Below are positions 36,198 through 44,513 of a stretch of 64,000 nucleotides of DNA, piece after piece. Each line of letters opens with the position of its first letter. The stretch's first letter is position 1. This DNA is from a virus: positions 1 to 64,000 of IMG/VR virus record IMGVR_UViG_3300009177_000006, one strand, 5' to 3'. The notes beneath the pieces are model-generated. The model had not been told where the DNA came from. It did no database searches and saw only the letters and a program-made list of their open reading frames with translations. Position numbers and translations under genes: made by a program.

Positions 36198-36665
36198 TTA
36201 TTTTTTCTCCGTGCTTGCCTCAAAGATCGCTTCGGCAAGTTCGGTCTTATTCGGATGCTGAGTCGCATCAATGCCGTACTCATCAGCCAGTACGTTTAGC
36301 TGTTCACGAGTATAACGCTTCTCGATGTCAGCCGCTGTATCGCCTTGATTGAGAGTCGGTTTTGAAATGTCAGCGAGTCCCGGCTCGAAAGTATCGCCTG
36401 CTTTCTCATCGGCACCGGCTTCAACAAGCCGTTGGTCTGCCAATGCTCTCATCACCGCGCCGGTCTTTGGTACGTTGTGTACCTTGTCATCAGCGATAAA
36501 GACTTCGCCGTCCATAATCGCTGAATCGGCAAAGACCTTTGTCCCGTCTGACTCGGTCTTAATGACCTCGCCAACGTACTCGTCGCTCTTATCATGTAAG
36601 GCGACAGGGTAACCACCTTCCGAGGTTTTTCCCAGATTGCTTTTTACTGCTACTGTATCTGCCAT
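36198..36665 (-). CDS. Hypothetical protein with C-terminal HeH/SAP-like helix pair
   Basis: 155 residues; the last ~45 (YTREQLNVLADEYGIDATQ) match the short helix-extension-helix fold often found in phage head-region proteins. The N-terminal part is beta-rich. AAGGAG precedes the start; motif copy 4 lies just upstream. Confidence 0.68.
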   Translation of the reverse strand: MADTVAVKSNLGKTSEGGYPVALHDKSDEYVGEVIKTESDGTKVFADSAIMDGEVFIADDKVHNVPKTGAVMRALADQRLVEAGADEKAGDTFEPGLADISKPTLNQGDTAADIEKRYTREQLNVLADEYGIDATQHPNKTELAEAIFEASTEKK

Positions 36666-36683
36666 ATCCTACTCCTTGTAGTA

Positions 36684-36714
36684 TCGATTGCTGACGTTTA
36701 GAGGCCGTTTGACC
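36684..36714 (-). promoter_or_regulatory. Copy of recurrent ~31-bp motif (motif copy 4)
   Basis: The leftward reading is GGTCAAACGGCCTCTAAACG then TCAGCAATCGA. It sits 18 bases before the ATG at 36665. Confidence 0.55.
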
Positions 36715-36735
36715 TCGTTTCGACCGCAAGTCTAT

Positions 36736-36764
36736 GGGTTTACATACCCGTATAATGTAAACCC
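36736..36764. repeat. Perfect inverted repeat GGGTTTACAT/ATGTAAACCC
   Basis: Ten-base arms with a 9-base centre follow the major capsid stop. There is no U-run in either direction, so it may stabilise the capsid mRNA 3' end or bind a regulator. Confidence 0.6.
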
Positions 36765-36772
36765 GTCTAAGC

Positions 36773-38017
36773 TTAAGCCGCGAGGTTGAGAATCTGGTTA
36801 GCGTTACCGCCTTCCATGATGTCGTACCCTTCGACCTCTGACAGAATCAGCGAGTTGATTTGCTGTTTTACATCACGGTCCGACTCTTGAATGTTGGCGC
36901 CGATTTCAAACACTCGCTCAACCGCAAATCGTCTGTCGATGCCTACGAGTTTTGACGCAGGCGCAGACGCCAACCAACCGTACCGCTCGCCACCTGCCAA
37001 CGTTTGGTTAATCGGAGTCATCGACATAATTTGACTGCCCGGGATACCGCCCATCATTACGAGCGGAATGTTTGTCGAGCCGGTATTAAGCATTAGAAGC
37101 TTGAGGACCGATGTCGACTGACCGAGTACGTGTGTCATCTGGAACGGATTTAAGAATTTCATCTTAAACGCGAGCCATGCCGCAACGGTCAAGTTGTTTG
37201 CCGTTGTCGCGGGATCGAGCGCAGTCAAGTTGTAAGACGTAGCCGATGTGCCAGAGTTACCATCGCCGTTGACGATAATGCCCATGACCGTATCGACCTT
37301 GTCAGTTTCGACCTTGATAGCAATACGCTGTACATAGATTGACATCAGGTCAATCGGGATACGGCGCAACGCCTCATACGTCACGTCAAGACGGCGACCG
37401 AATTTAGTCAGCGTGATGCTGTGTTCCGTGGTCGATATACGAACCGCTGGAATCTCTGCGGCCTCAGACACGCGAGCAGTCGCCTTCTGCACGTCCTGTA
37501 TGTAGAACGGCTTGTAGTAATTGCTGTTAATGCCGGTTGTTTGACCGATGAGTTCTGCCAACGGGATTGCTGGCTGTAGTGGAACGCCTCGAGGAGTACC
37601 GGGATACTGCCATTGATTTATCATCGTCCCGGGTACGCCTTCGCCAGACGCTACCGTCACACGAGAACCGCCGTGTATCGAGCGACGATAGGCGCGACTA
37701 AAAATCTCGATTGCCAGATGTCTAGCAACAGGATGATTGACAACGTCCTCAAGCGTCGATGCACTGATGCCGAGTTCTGGGTTTGACGATGTACGAATGC
37801 CACACGCCGCCAACACTCGGTTGAACGCGTCTGAGCGCGTACCCACTGGATGCTGTGACGTTGGGTCAGCCGCTTCCAGATAACGGGATACGTTCATGCC
37901 GTTATCGTAAGCTTCTTTGGTCAAGCCGCCGCGAATGACCTTTACCAAGTCTTTCGCGATAGCCATTGCTCGCTGTGACGGCTTTTTCTTACGAATTACT
38001 TTTAATTCCATATTCAA
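36773..38017 (-). CDS. Major capsid protein (HK97-type)
   Basis: 414 residues. The N-terminal helical arm (KKPSQRAMAIAKDLVKVIRGG) is followed by a segment with ARVSEAAEIPAVRIS and LTKFGRRLDVTYEALRR, the E-loop/spine style of HK97 capsid proteins, and a C-terminal part with GWLASAPASKLVGIDRRFA. Position after protease/scaffold and a decoration-type gene fits. Sequence similarity to a named family was not tested. Confidence 0.85.
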   Translation of the reverse strand: MNMELKVIRKKKPSQRAMAIAKDLVKVIRGGLTKEAYDNGMNVSRYLEAADPTSQHPVGTRSDAFNRVLAACGIRTSSNPELGISASTLEDVVNHPVARHLAIEIFSRAYRRSIHGGSRVTVASGEGVPGTMINQWQYPGTPRGVPLQPAIPLAELIGQTTGINSNYYKPFYIQDVQKATARVSEAAEIPAVRISTTEHSITLTKFGRRLDVTYEALRRIPIDLMSIYVQRIAIKVETDKVDTVMGIIVNGDGNSGTSATSYNLTALDPATTANNLTVAAWLAFKMKFLNPFQMTHVLGQSTSVLKLLMLNTGSTNIPLVMMGGIPGSQIMSMTPINQTLAGGERYGWLASAPASKLVGIDRRFAVERVFEIGANIQESDRDVKQQINSLILSEVEGYDIMEGGNANQILNLAA

Positions 38018-38068
38018 CTCCTTAAGTGAACAAATTGATTTGCCTTAATCCGAAGATCAACGACCGGC

Positions 38069-38479
38069 TTAGCCTAAGTCAGCGATAAGCCTGTTAGCGA
38101 CGCTATCGGCTTTAATAGCCCGAGCACGTCTTACAGCCGCCGTTGCCGCCACCGCCGCCGCTACTGTCACATTGCCAGCCGCCGCGCCGCCTACAATTGC
38201 ATTGTTAACCGCCGTGTATGTCGGTGAACCGTCATACGGGAGGTCACAATAACCACGGTCTTGAACAGTCGCCACGTTATCGGCTTCGACCTTAATCAGC
38301 TTGCCGAAAACCTCGTGACCTGTCGCACATAACCCGACAGTACCTGCCGCCACTAACTCGACCGCCTTGCCGACTTGGTTAGAGCCAAACTGCGCCGTAG
38401 CCAAGTAAGTAATTGACGTGCCGTCAATGAGAAAGGTCGTGTATCTAGCATGTACCTCGTAATATTCTGGTGATGCCAT
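38069..38479 (-). CDS. Putative capsid decoration protein (DUF2190-like)
   Basis: 136 residues, Ala/Val/Gly-rich with beta character (VELVAAGTVGLCATGHEVFG, ATVQDRGYCDLPYDG), between protease/scaffold and capsid genes. The small AVxAGxxVG-style sequence and position suggest a DUF2190-type head protein. Confidence 0.62.
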   Translation of the reverse strand: MASPEYYEVHARYTTFLIDGTSITYLATAQFGSNQVGKAVELVAAGTVGLCATGHEVFGKLIKVEADNVATVQDRGYCDLPYDGSPTYTAVNNAIVGGAAAGNVTVAAAVAATAAVRRARAIKADSVANRLIADLG

Positions 38480-38538
38480 AACTTTTACTCCTGTGAAGTC
38501 CTAAAGCCTCAATTCAATTGGCAATCGCGCTGTTGAGA

Positions 38539-39825
38539 TTACACGCCCGCGCCAGCTTCTACCGCCTCGAAACCTTCGGTGATTTCCTCGCCTTCGGTTT
38601 CGTCTGGATCGTCATCACTCTCTACCTCATCGAGTGACGTGCGACCTTTACCCGCAAAGGTTTTGTCACCGATGCCTTTCCAAGACGCCCGAAGCGATTG
38701 AACTGATTCGACCGGCATCGCCTCAAGCATTGCTCTTTGCGCGACCTCGTCAAAATCATCCCCGTTCGCCCTGACACCTTCTTTCACCGCATCGTCAACC
38801 AACGCCTTGCGCAGTTTGACACCGTCTGCCGCGTCTTTCTCAAGACCACGCAAACGAGTGATTTCAGTCCTTGCCTCTGACAGCAATTCCATGACATCGT
38901 TTTGCGTACCGACACGCACCGTCTTTAAGCCGAAGTCGCGAGCAAAGCTACGCATCTCGGCGTAAATCTCGGAATTGTCTGGCGCGCCAGACAAAGTCTT
39001 GTCTTTCGTCTCGTCTTTTTCTCCCATTTCATTCTCCTTTGTTTGTCTATCGCCAGACAGGATCGCTGGCTCTTTGAACTTAACCCGATACTGCGTCTCT
39101 AGAAAACGCTGAGTGGCCGGTTTAAGTCGGCCAGCTTCTAATTCACGGCGCGCCTTGGTAATCATCGCGTTCGGTGTTGCGCCGTCAAACACCGCCGATA
39201 CTTCTGATAATCGGGCGTCCTCAATCCAAGCGAAACACAAAATCTCGCGTGTGGTTTGCTCGTCTGGGTCAGCCTCGGGATTATCAATCACTTCGTACAT
39301 CACTCCCGGTATGTGCGGACAATCCCAATCCCACATATCGCAACCGCATACTGAGCAGACGTATTCGCCTCGTGAGAATCCGATCGAAACGTCACGCACG
39401 ATGCCGTACTGTACCGAGTTGATGAACTGATTTGTATCTAAACCTGTAATGTTGAGATTGCGGACCGTGTAAAAGTCAGCCATGACACGAGGAAAATTCT
39501 CGTCATCACTTGCGCCTTCCTCGTATGTCGCATTTATCGAGTAGCCGATTGGCAGTTCGCCGTGTCGATGACTATTCAAAAAGGCGATACCGGCATTAGC
39601 ATCAGCCGCATAATTCTTGAGCGAGGACGCCGCCATTTTCGTAAAGTACGAATCGAGTTGGCTATTTGATATCTCAGCCGTGAACGTGAATATGTCCTCG
39701 TCTGGCACATCGGCAAGAGCCGGTTGATTCGCCCTGACCTGTTTAAGTAGTTGAGCGCGTGTTCTGTCAGAATCAACGACTCGTGCCGTAAACTCCTGCG
39801 CTACCATATTGTCATCTTGTTTCAT
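38539..39825 (-). CDS. Prohead protease fused to scaffold
   Basis: 428 residues. The N-terminal ~200 residues carry the prohead protease pattern: FLNSHRHGELPIGYS (catalytic His) and VRDVSIGFS (catalytic Ser), with an inserted Cys cluster (CSVCGCDMWDWDCPH). The C-terminal ~140 residues are acidic and helical like a scaffold. The joint carries LSGDRQTKENE and then LSGAPDN from palindrome copy 15. The fusion would be cut during head maturation. Confidence 0.85.
   Translation of the reverse strand: MKQDDNMVAQEFTARVVDSDRTRAQLLKQVRANQPALADVPDEDIFTFTAEISNSQLDSYFTKMAASSLKNYAADANAGIAFLNSHRHGELPIGYSINATYEEGASDDENFPRVMADFYTVRNLNITGLDTNQFINSVQYGIVRDVSIGFSRGEYVCSVCGCDMWDWDCPHIPGVMYEVIDNPEADPDEQTTREILCFAWIEDARLSEVSAVFDGATPNAMITKARRELEAGRLKPATQRFLETQYRVKFKEPAILSGDRQTKENEMGEKDETKDKTLSGAPDNSEIYAEMRSFARDFGLKTVRVGTQNDVMELLSEARTEITRLRGLEKDAADGVKLRKALVDDAVKEGVRANGDDFDEVAQRAMLEAMPVESVQSLRASWKGIGDKTFAGKGRTSLDEVESDDDPDETEGEEITEGFEAVEAGAGV
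38976..38993. repeat. 18-bp palindrome, copy 15 (in coding sequence)
   Basis: Exact copy at the protease-scaffold joint, SGAPD frame. Confidence 0.97.
39044..39059. repeat. Decayed palindrome TGTCTATCGCCAGACA
   Basis: Two bases shorter and altered at the centre compared with the consensus, 50 bases from copy 15 and encoding LSGD in the same frame. Reads as an eroded copy. Confidence 0.6.
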
Positions 39826-40016
39826 GGTTTGTTTACCTTCACGTTCGGTCTGGCACTGTGAGGTCTGTTCGCCATTGGTTTGACCTCGCGCCGGTCGTAC
39901 AGCTTACGGACCTTATGCTTGATTCTCTGACCGGCTTCACGTTGCAAGTCATCGTCAACTATCTCGTTTAACTCATCGGCGCTGTGACCGATATACTTGT
40001 TGATTTTTAGGGACAT
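39822..40016 (-). CDS. Small basic hypothetical protein
   Basis: 64 residues from ATG 40016 (SLKINKYIGHSADELNE), Lys/Arg-rich C-terminus. Its GGAG ribosome binding site is in the right arm of the terminator hairpin just upstream, so translation may be controlled by that structure. Overlaps the protease gene by four bases. Confidence 0.62.
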   Translation of the reverse strand: MSLKINKYIGHSADELNEIVDDDLQREAGQRIKHKVRKLYDRREVKPMANRPHSARPNVKVNKP

Positions 40017-40059
40017 AAAATAGAAAACGCTCCGCAAGCCGGTTAAGACTTACGGAGCG
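40016..40059 (-). terminator. Terminator/attenuator hairpin with ribosome binding site in its stem
   Basis: The leftward strand has a stem of CGCTCCGTAAG with CTTGCGGAGCG (one G-U pair), a 10-base loop, then TTTTCTATTTT running into the ATG at 40016. GGAG of the small gene lies in the stem. Confidence 0.8.
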
Positions 40060-40220
40060 CGAAACTTCCGTCAACTGAAATCGCCTACGCATGACACCTT
40101 GAAGAAAACGTAACGCCCGATTGGCAACGAAGCGTGGTACTAAAACAACAAGGTTACAGGCAATTCCTATCGCTGGATTTTCAAAGCGTGATGTTGGTCA
40201 CGGTTACCACGCGGAAGCAG

Positions 40221-40248
40221 ATTAACACGATGTTAAAATTCGTGTCAA
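40221..40248 (-). promoter_or_regulatory. Promoter candidate, leftward
   Basis: TTGACA (reverse strand of 40243-40248), 16-base spacer, GTTAAT (40221-40226). It starts an approximately 200-base leader ending at the 40016-40059 terminator. The 40060-40220 stretch has no open frame I would support. Confidence 0.5.
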
Positions 40249-40262
40249 GCGCCGCGTTAAAT

Positions 40263-40778
40263 TTAGTCAGTAACAGGCGCCGGGATATCCTCAGCCGGTC
40301 CAGCCTGAATCTCAGACACGAACGCCTCGCCCTGAGTAACGACATAGTCAAGCGTCGAAACGAGGACGCGAGTCTGGTCAGCATCGGGATCGCCGTCAGC
40401 CGTGCATGATGCTACGCCAGCCGCATTTGCCGAACCGTCTGTACCGTTAAGGAACGCCTTGGTTTCGTCGTTGGGATCGACCTCAAGCGAGGCGATATCG
40501 GGATTTGAATTATCCCATTTAACCGTACCGGCTTCGTGAGTTGCCGGATGACCGTTGGCCGTTTTGAAATTGGCCTGTAGCGGAATACGTTGACCTTCTC
40601 TAAGTTCTGCCATTTCTATATCTCCTTTAATTGTGATGCCGTTTAGGCTGATTATCCATCCACCTTTTGCCGTCTGCGGACATTCATCACAAGGCGTCTG
40701 TATGTCGTACGCCAAAGCGAGTAAAGCCGCATAGACCTTGAGTAGATACCGTAAACAGGCTTTAGATGAATTTGACAT
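40263..40778 (-). CDS. Ig-like (Big-type) domain protein, two possible starts
   Basis: The last 116 residues (REGQRIPLQANFKTANGHPAT, TVKWDNSNPDIASLEVDPND) form a bacterial Ig-like domain as seen in head decoration proteins. Two starts have ribosome binding sites: ATG 40778 after GGGGGAAG, giving a hydrophobic N-terminal extension (LRYLLKVYAALLALAY), and ATG 40613 after AAAGGAGA, giving the Ig domain alone. Both may be used. Confidence 0.7.
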   Translation of the reverse strand: MSNSSKACLRYLLKVYAALLALAYDIQTPCDECPQTAKGGWIISLNGITIKGDIEMAELREGQRIPLQANFKTANGHPATHEAGTVKWDNSNPDIASLEVDPNDETKAFLNGTDGSANAAGVASCTADGDPDADQTRVLVSTLDYVVTQGEAFVSEIQAGPAEDIPAPVTD

Positions 40779-40844
40779 TTTCTTCCCCCTGTCACTGTTC
40801 ATATTAACGCCCTAAATTCGGCGCGTCAATCGCTTAATAAAAAA

Positions 40845-41084
40845 TTAAGTTCTAGGCTCAAACACGTTCTTCGCCAGACAAGATACGCACCGAAAAACTG
40901 TGCGATTTGTCATCATCATATTACCGTTGATAAGGTTTCTCTTTTCGATGATACCGATACAACGAGTACAGCAACGGCAACGGGCAATGTTACCGTCTAC
41001 CACAATCGGCGCTGGCATATCAGGCCGAATGTTTTTGTCTGGCGCGCCAGACAATTTCGGGACGTTGTTTACACGAGAATCCAT
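40845..41084 (-). CDS. Small zinc-ribbon protein with SGAPD insertion
   Basis: 79 residues with CRCCTRC and CVSC pairs around a short loop, like Mu Com-type zinc ribbons. Palindrome copy 16 encodes LSGAPDKN in the N-terminal part. It starts at the last bases of the upstream head gene. Confidence 0.7.
   Translation of the reverse strand: MDSRVNNVPKLSGAPDKNIRPDMPAPIVVDGNIARCRCCTRCIGIIEKRNLINGNMMMTNRTVFRCVSCLAKNVFEPRT
41036..41053. repeat. 18-bp palindrome, copy 16 (in coding sequence)
   Basis: Exact copy in the SGAPD frame near the start of the zinc-ribbon gene. Confidence 0.97.
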
Positions 41085-41735
41085 TTACACTAACTCGCTT
41101 GTAGGAGTTTTCCTAAATTCAAATACACATCGACACCGCGCGCCGCATTGACTGTCGCCTATACGTCTTAATGCTCCCATCGGTTGCCAACCTTGACCGG
41201 CTTCAACGATACAGTCATTACATGAGCGTCCCGAATTTATAACTCGCCGCTCTTGGTCCATACCGGCGACCTGTTCACGCATACGTAAGCCGTTCTGGTA
41301 CGTATTGAATCCTGCCTCGCCGTACATCGAGGCTCTATCAGCGAACCGACCGTTAAAGGGAACTTGCCCGACTACCGCGCCGAAAATAAATTGATCCCAA
41401 TACCTCAGTTGCGAGGCTATCGCGGCGTCTGCATCTGCCCAGACACTCGCGTTCGATGTCGAAAACTCAATCGCAGCTTTCTTACCGCCAAGGGCAATGA
41501 CCGTATACGCCGTGTGCATATCCTTGATGAGTTGTCGTGTCTCGGTTGCCCACGCTATAAACTTCTCATTGGTGAAGTTGTCAATCATCGCCTGCGTATT
41601 CTGTTTGATTTGAGCGGCGAATTTATTAGACGAGTTCTCAACGTGGCTCGTGATGGTCTTTTGAGCAACGAAGCGACCTGACGCATCCCGATAGCGCCTG
41701 ACGTTGTGATACCACTGATATTTCGGCTTAGGCAT
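41085..41735 (-). CDS. Head morphogenesis protein (Mu F / SPP1 gp7-like)
   Basis: 216 residues. The C-terminal part has the family pattern ASMYGEAGFNTYQNG, ERRVINSGRSCNDCIVEAG and QCGARCRCVFEF, with conserved Cys pairs. The protein is a minor head component usually next to the portal. N-terminal region helical and charged. Confidence 0.85.
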   Translation of the reverse strand: MPKPKYQWYHNVRRYRDASGRFVAQKTITSHVENSSNKFAAQIKQNTQAMIDNFTNEKFIAWATETRQLIKDMHTAYTVIALGGKKAAIEFSTSNASVWADADAAIASQLRYWDQFIFGAVVGQVPFNGRFADRASMYGEAGFNTYQNGLRMREQVAGMDQERRVINSGRSCNDCIVEAGQGWQPMGALRRIGDSQCGARCRCVFEFRKTPTSELV

Positions 41736-42070
41736 TAGACTATTTGGATACAGAAGAATTCTTTGCCCGTCACGTTAGTCGGAAACGTCTTTACTTGCGT
41801 GTTGGGATACGTGACCTGTAATCGGGCATCATAAACGCCTATCGGTAAGGTGTTAGCCGGGACCGAGAACGTGTATGACACTTTACCAGTCGCCGCATCA
41901 ACGATTGCGACAGGATCGCCGCTTATTAAAACTGTATGATGGTCACGAGATTGCCAGATAGATATCGTAATGACACAGCCGGTTAATATCTCGGGAACAC
42001 CGTTACGAAAGAGTTGCATTAAGAGCGGCTCGGAATCGCCTCGTGCGTGGTAATACTTCGGATATGCCAT
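41735..42070 (-). CDS. Small beta-sandwich virion protein
   Basis: 111 residues, Ig/BppU-like beta pattern (PEILTGCVITISIWQSRD, KVSYTFSVPANTLPIGVYDARL). One-base overlaps on both sides place it in the head gene group; function unknown. Confidence 0.65.
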   Translation of the reverse strand: MAYPKYYHARGDSEPLLMQLFRNGVPEILTGCVITISIWQSRDHHTVLISGDPVAIVDAATGKVSYTFSVPANTLPIGVYDARLQVTYPNTQVKTFPTNVTGKEFFCIQIV

Positions 42071-43087
42071 TTAGTGAACTCCCGTAATACCGTTATAAAC
42101 TAAGAACATTTGAGTCTTGCCGTCTACCTGTATCGTCAACACCGTTAGACCATCTGACAGGAACAAAACATCAAGAGTGTCGTTGTCGGCTAAGATACCT
42201 GTCATCTCGCCAATACCGGCTATATTGCCACTCAATAACCTAGCGATTACGAGCGATCCTAGGCCGTTTGAGACACTTTGAACGTGACCTGATAGGTTAC
42301 GCTCAACTCGTAAATTGCCCACGGTCAGAGCGAGGCCGTTCGGGTGTCCTGACAAGATAACGTTATTACCTGCGCCGATACCGCCAAGCACCGTTGAGTG
42401 ACCGGCTGGCGTTCCTGTCAGATAACGAGTCAATAAGATTAACCCGTTAGTGATACCGTGACTGTCTGGCGCGCCAGACAAATATCGTTCAACCCTGATG
42501 ACGCCTGATACAAGTCCCTGACCTATCGGATGACCAGTTAGATTGCGTGTCAGCTTTATGACGCCGCCACAATTACCTAGCCCCGCAATCGAGCCCGACA
42601 AGTTACGTTGAACCAGTAAACCGCCGCTTGCCGAGCCGATTGCGTTCGCCTGACCGAGCAACTTACGGGTAATCTGGCATGAGCCTGACACAGTACCCAA
42701 ACCAGACGGAGCGCCGGTCAAGACTTTGAGGATAATAAAACTTCCGCTAACGCTACCAGAGCCAGCCACCGTGCCTAGTAGTTTTCGTGTGACGTTGAGA
42801 CTGCCTTGAGCGTTAGCGGATGCGAGTACATTACTAGTCAACCTTCGTTCAACCCTGACTGTACCAGCGACTATGCTCGTGCCGGTTGGTTGACCAGTAA
42901 TGACGCGCCGAACATTCAAAGAACCGCCGACCGTTGACGTGCCGGTTATTGATCCCGATAAAAGCTTTGTACTCGGCGCCTCGAAAAACTCGTTGGCAAC
43001 GATGTACGTGTTATCGCCTGCCGAGTGTTTGACAAGCGATGAACTGGTTAATGTAAACGATGGTTCACGGCGAAAGAAACTAGCCAT
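42071..43087 (-). CDS. Repeat-rich virion protein
   Basis: 338 residues; residues ~45-290 are about eleven units of ~22 residues with the pattern LxGxxxGxGxVSGxxxVxRx. Palindrome copy 17 provides LSGAPDSHG in one unit, where other units have LTGAPSGLG, LTGHPIGQG or LTGTPAGHS. A regular beta structure such as a solenoid or fibre is likely. Function unknown. Confidence 0.68.
   Translation of the reverse strand: MASFFRREPSFTLTSSSLVKHSAGDNTYIVANEFFEAPSTKLLSGSITGTSTVGGSLNVRRVITGQPTGTSIVAGTVRVERRLTSNVLASANAQGSLNVTRKLLGTVAGSGSVSGSFIILKVLTGAPSGLGTVSGSCQITRKLLGQANAIGSASGGLLVQRNLSGSIAGLGNCGGVIKLTRNLTGHPIGQGLVSGVIRVERYLSGAPDSHGITNGLILLTRYLTGTPAGHSTVLGGIGAGNNVILSGHPNGLALTVGNLRVERNLSGHVQSVSNGLGSLVIARLLSGNIAGIGEMTGILADNDTLDVLFLSDGLTVLTIQVDGKTQMFLVYNGITGVH
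42463..42480. repeat. 18-bp palindrome, copy 17 (in coding sequence)
   Basis: Exact copy occupying the conserved LxGxP position of one protein repeat. Confidence 0.97.
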
Positions 43088-43877
43088 TTGCTATCTCAAT
43101 CATTAACTCTGGGATACCCGTTGACGTTGAGTCAGCCGAGAATACAGGGAATAACGCCGAGTCGGTCCACACTTCGACTAAGCCGGTCTTTAACATATCG
43201 TGTACGTCACCTGCGTTCACGAGGTTAACGCGACCTGACCATAACGGGCGCAGTACGAGCACGTTGAACGTCCCGGCTGATGCGACCGAGCCGACAACGT
43301 TTTCTATTTTCTGTACGCCCGAATCACCTGCGGCTAACGGTAGTTGCCACATACGACCGACAGTCGGAGCCGCACCGATACCAGTTGCGCCGGTTGTCTT
43401 ACCTGTCGTGCCAGCTTGGTTCGTATACGTCACGTTGACAGCTTGGTTAAGTGTTGCCGCCGTGACCTGCTCAACCCAAATCTGCAAGCCGGTATAATCC
43501 GTACCGCTTGGTATACGTGACGAGTAAGCCGGTTGAGATGTCAATGCCACACTCGCGTTAAAGGCGTATGCACCGGCTTTGAATAGACAGTCGTAAAGAT
43601 CGAGCCAACCGGCTACAGTGTTAGCGAACTCAACCTTGGAAATGTAACCTCGTGCCGCACCGCCAAAAGCGTTGATGATAGGAAAACCGGCGACCGAGTC
43701 ATCAGGCTTAACACCGTTCGCCGTGTTAGCCCCTGCCAACACTCCCGCTCCCGGTTGACCGGCTAGATCGAACATCGAGAACGGGAAAGCGGCGACTGAG
43801 GTCCGCGAGGCTGATTTGAAATATTGCACACGCTGTTTCGGCGCGGCAATCAAACCGTCTAACGTGGTAATAGACAT
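43080..43877 (-). CDS. Putative virion structural protein
   Basis: 265 residues, Ala/Gly/Thr/Val-rich and beta-looking, low in charge, as in phage appendage proteins (YISKVEFANTVAGWLDLYD, GRMWQLPLAAGDSG). Overlaps the repeat protein gene by eight bases. Confidence 0.65.
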   Translation of the reverse strand: MSITTLDGLIAAPKQRVQYFKSASRTSVAAFPFSMFDLAGQPGAGVLAGANTANGVKPDDSVAGFPIINAFGGAARGYISKVEFANTVAGWLDLYDCLFKAGAYAFNASVALTSQPAYSSRIPSGTDYTGLQIWVEQVTAATLNQAVNVTYTNQAGTTGKTTGATGIGAAPTVGRMWQLPLAAGDSGVQKIENVVGSVASAGTFNVLVLRPLWSGRVNLVNAGDVHDMLKTGLVEVWTDSALFPVFSADSTSTGIPELMIEIANG

Positions 43878-43879
43878 AG

Positions 43880-44275
43880 TTAGTCCTCGCTGATTGTGAG
43901 CGTACCCGACAGGAACTTAACAACATCGTCCTGTACGATAGGTTTATTCGGCGTCTGTGCGTTGTAATAAAGCTGATTACCTGCACCGTATGTACCGTTA
44001 TCGACAATCGCCCAACCGACGACCGTTCCCCACGAACCCGTAGGATTTGGGAAAGTGACATCGGCGTTATTTGATATCGAGCCGCCAGACGGCGCGGCGA
44101 AGTTGACTGCGGTCCGAGCATAGCCGTTAGCGTTGGCACACTCGGTAACGGTCGATGTTTCGCCGTTGGTCACGACCGTAAAGAGCGCAATGTAGCATTG
44201 AGCGATTGCGCTGATTGCCGTATTACGTAGGACGTTCAAGACGGCGTTCTCATAATAGTCAGTTTTGCTTCCCAT
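43880..44275 (-). CDS. Putative phage structural protein (tail-fibre-associated type)
   Basis: 131 residues with YIALFTVV, NGYARTAVNFAAPSGGSISNN and GTVVGWAIVD, the layout of a common small phage protein annotated as tail fibre related. Role uncertain. Confidence 0.7.
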   Translation of the reverse strand: MGSKTDYYENAVLNVLRNTAISAIAQCYIALFTVVTNGETSTVTECANANGYARTAVNFAAPSGGSISNNADVTFPNPTGSWGTVVGWAIVDNGTYGAGNQLYYNAQTPNKPIVQDDVVKFLSGTLTISED

Positions 44276-44277
44276 GA

Positions 44278-44469
44278 TTACGCCTCCTTCGGTGCGTACC
44301 AGTCATTCGTACTGGCTTGACGCTCATACGTGACGCCTTGAAATTCGATAAGCCGTGTAGCATTGGCTGTCGGCAACTCAAGGGTTACTTTCAGCTTGCC
44401 GTCTGCACGGTAAAGATTACACTTGACGGTTTCAGGCGGTACGAACGCCTGACCATTTTGTTCTGCCAT
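44278..44469 (-). CDS. Small hypothetical protein
   Basis: 63 residues, beta-rich, starting after AGGAG downstream of palindrome copy 18. Not recognised. Confidence 0.68.
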   Translation of the reverse strand: MAEQNGQAFVPPETVKCNLYRADGKLKVTLELPTANATRLIEFQGVTYERQASTNDWYAPKEA

Positions 44470-44494
44470 TGGTTGTTCTCCTGTGGTTGAAATT

Positions 44495-44512
44495 TGTCTG
44501 GCGCGCCAGACA
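44495..44512. repeat. 18-bp palindrome, copy 18
   Basis: Exact copy one base after the portal stop codon. Confidence 0.97.
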
Positions 44513-44513
44513 T

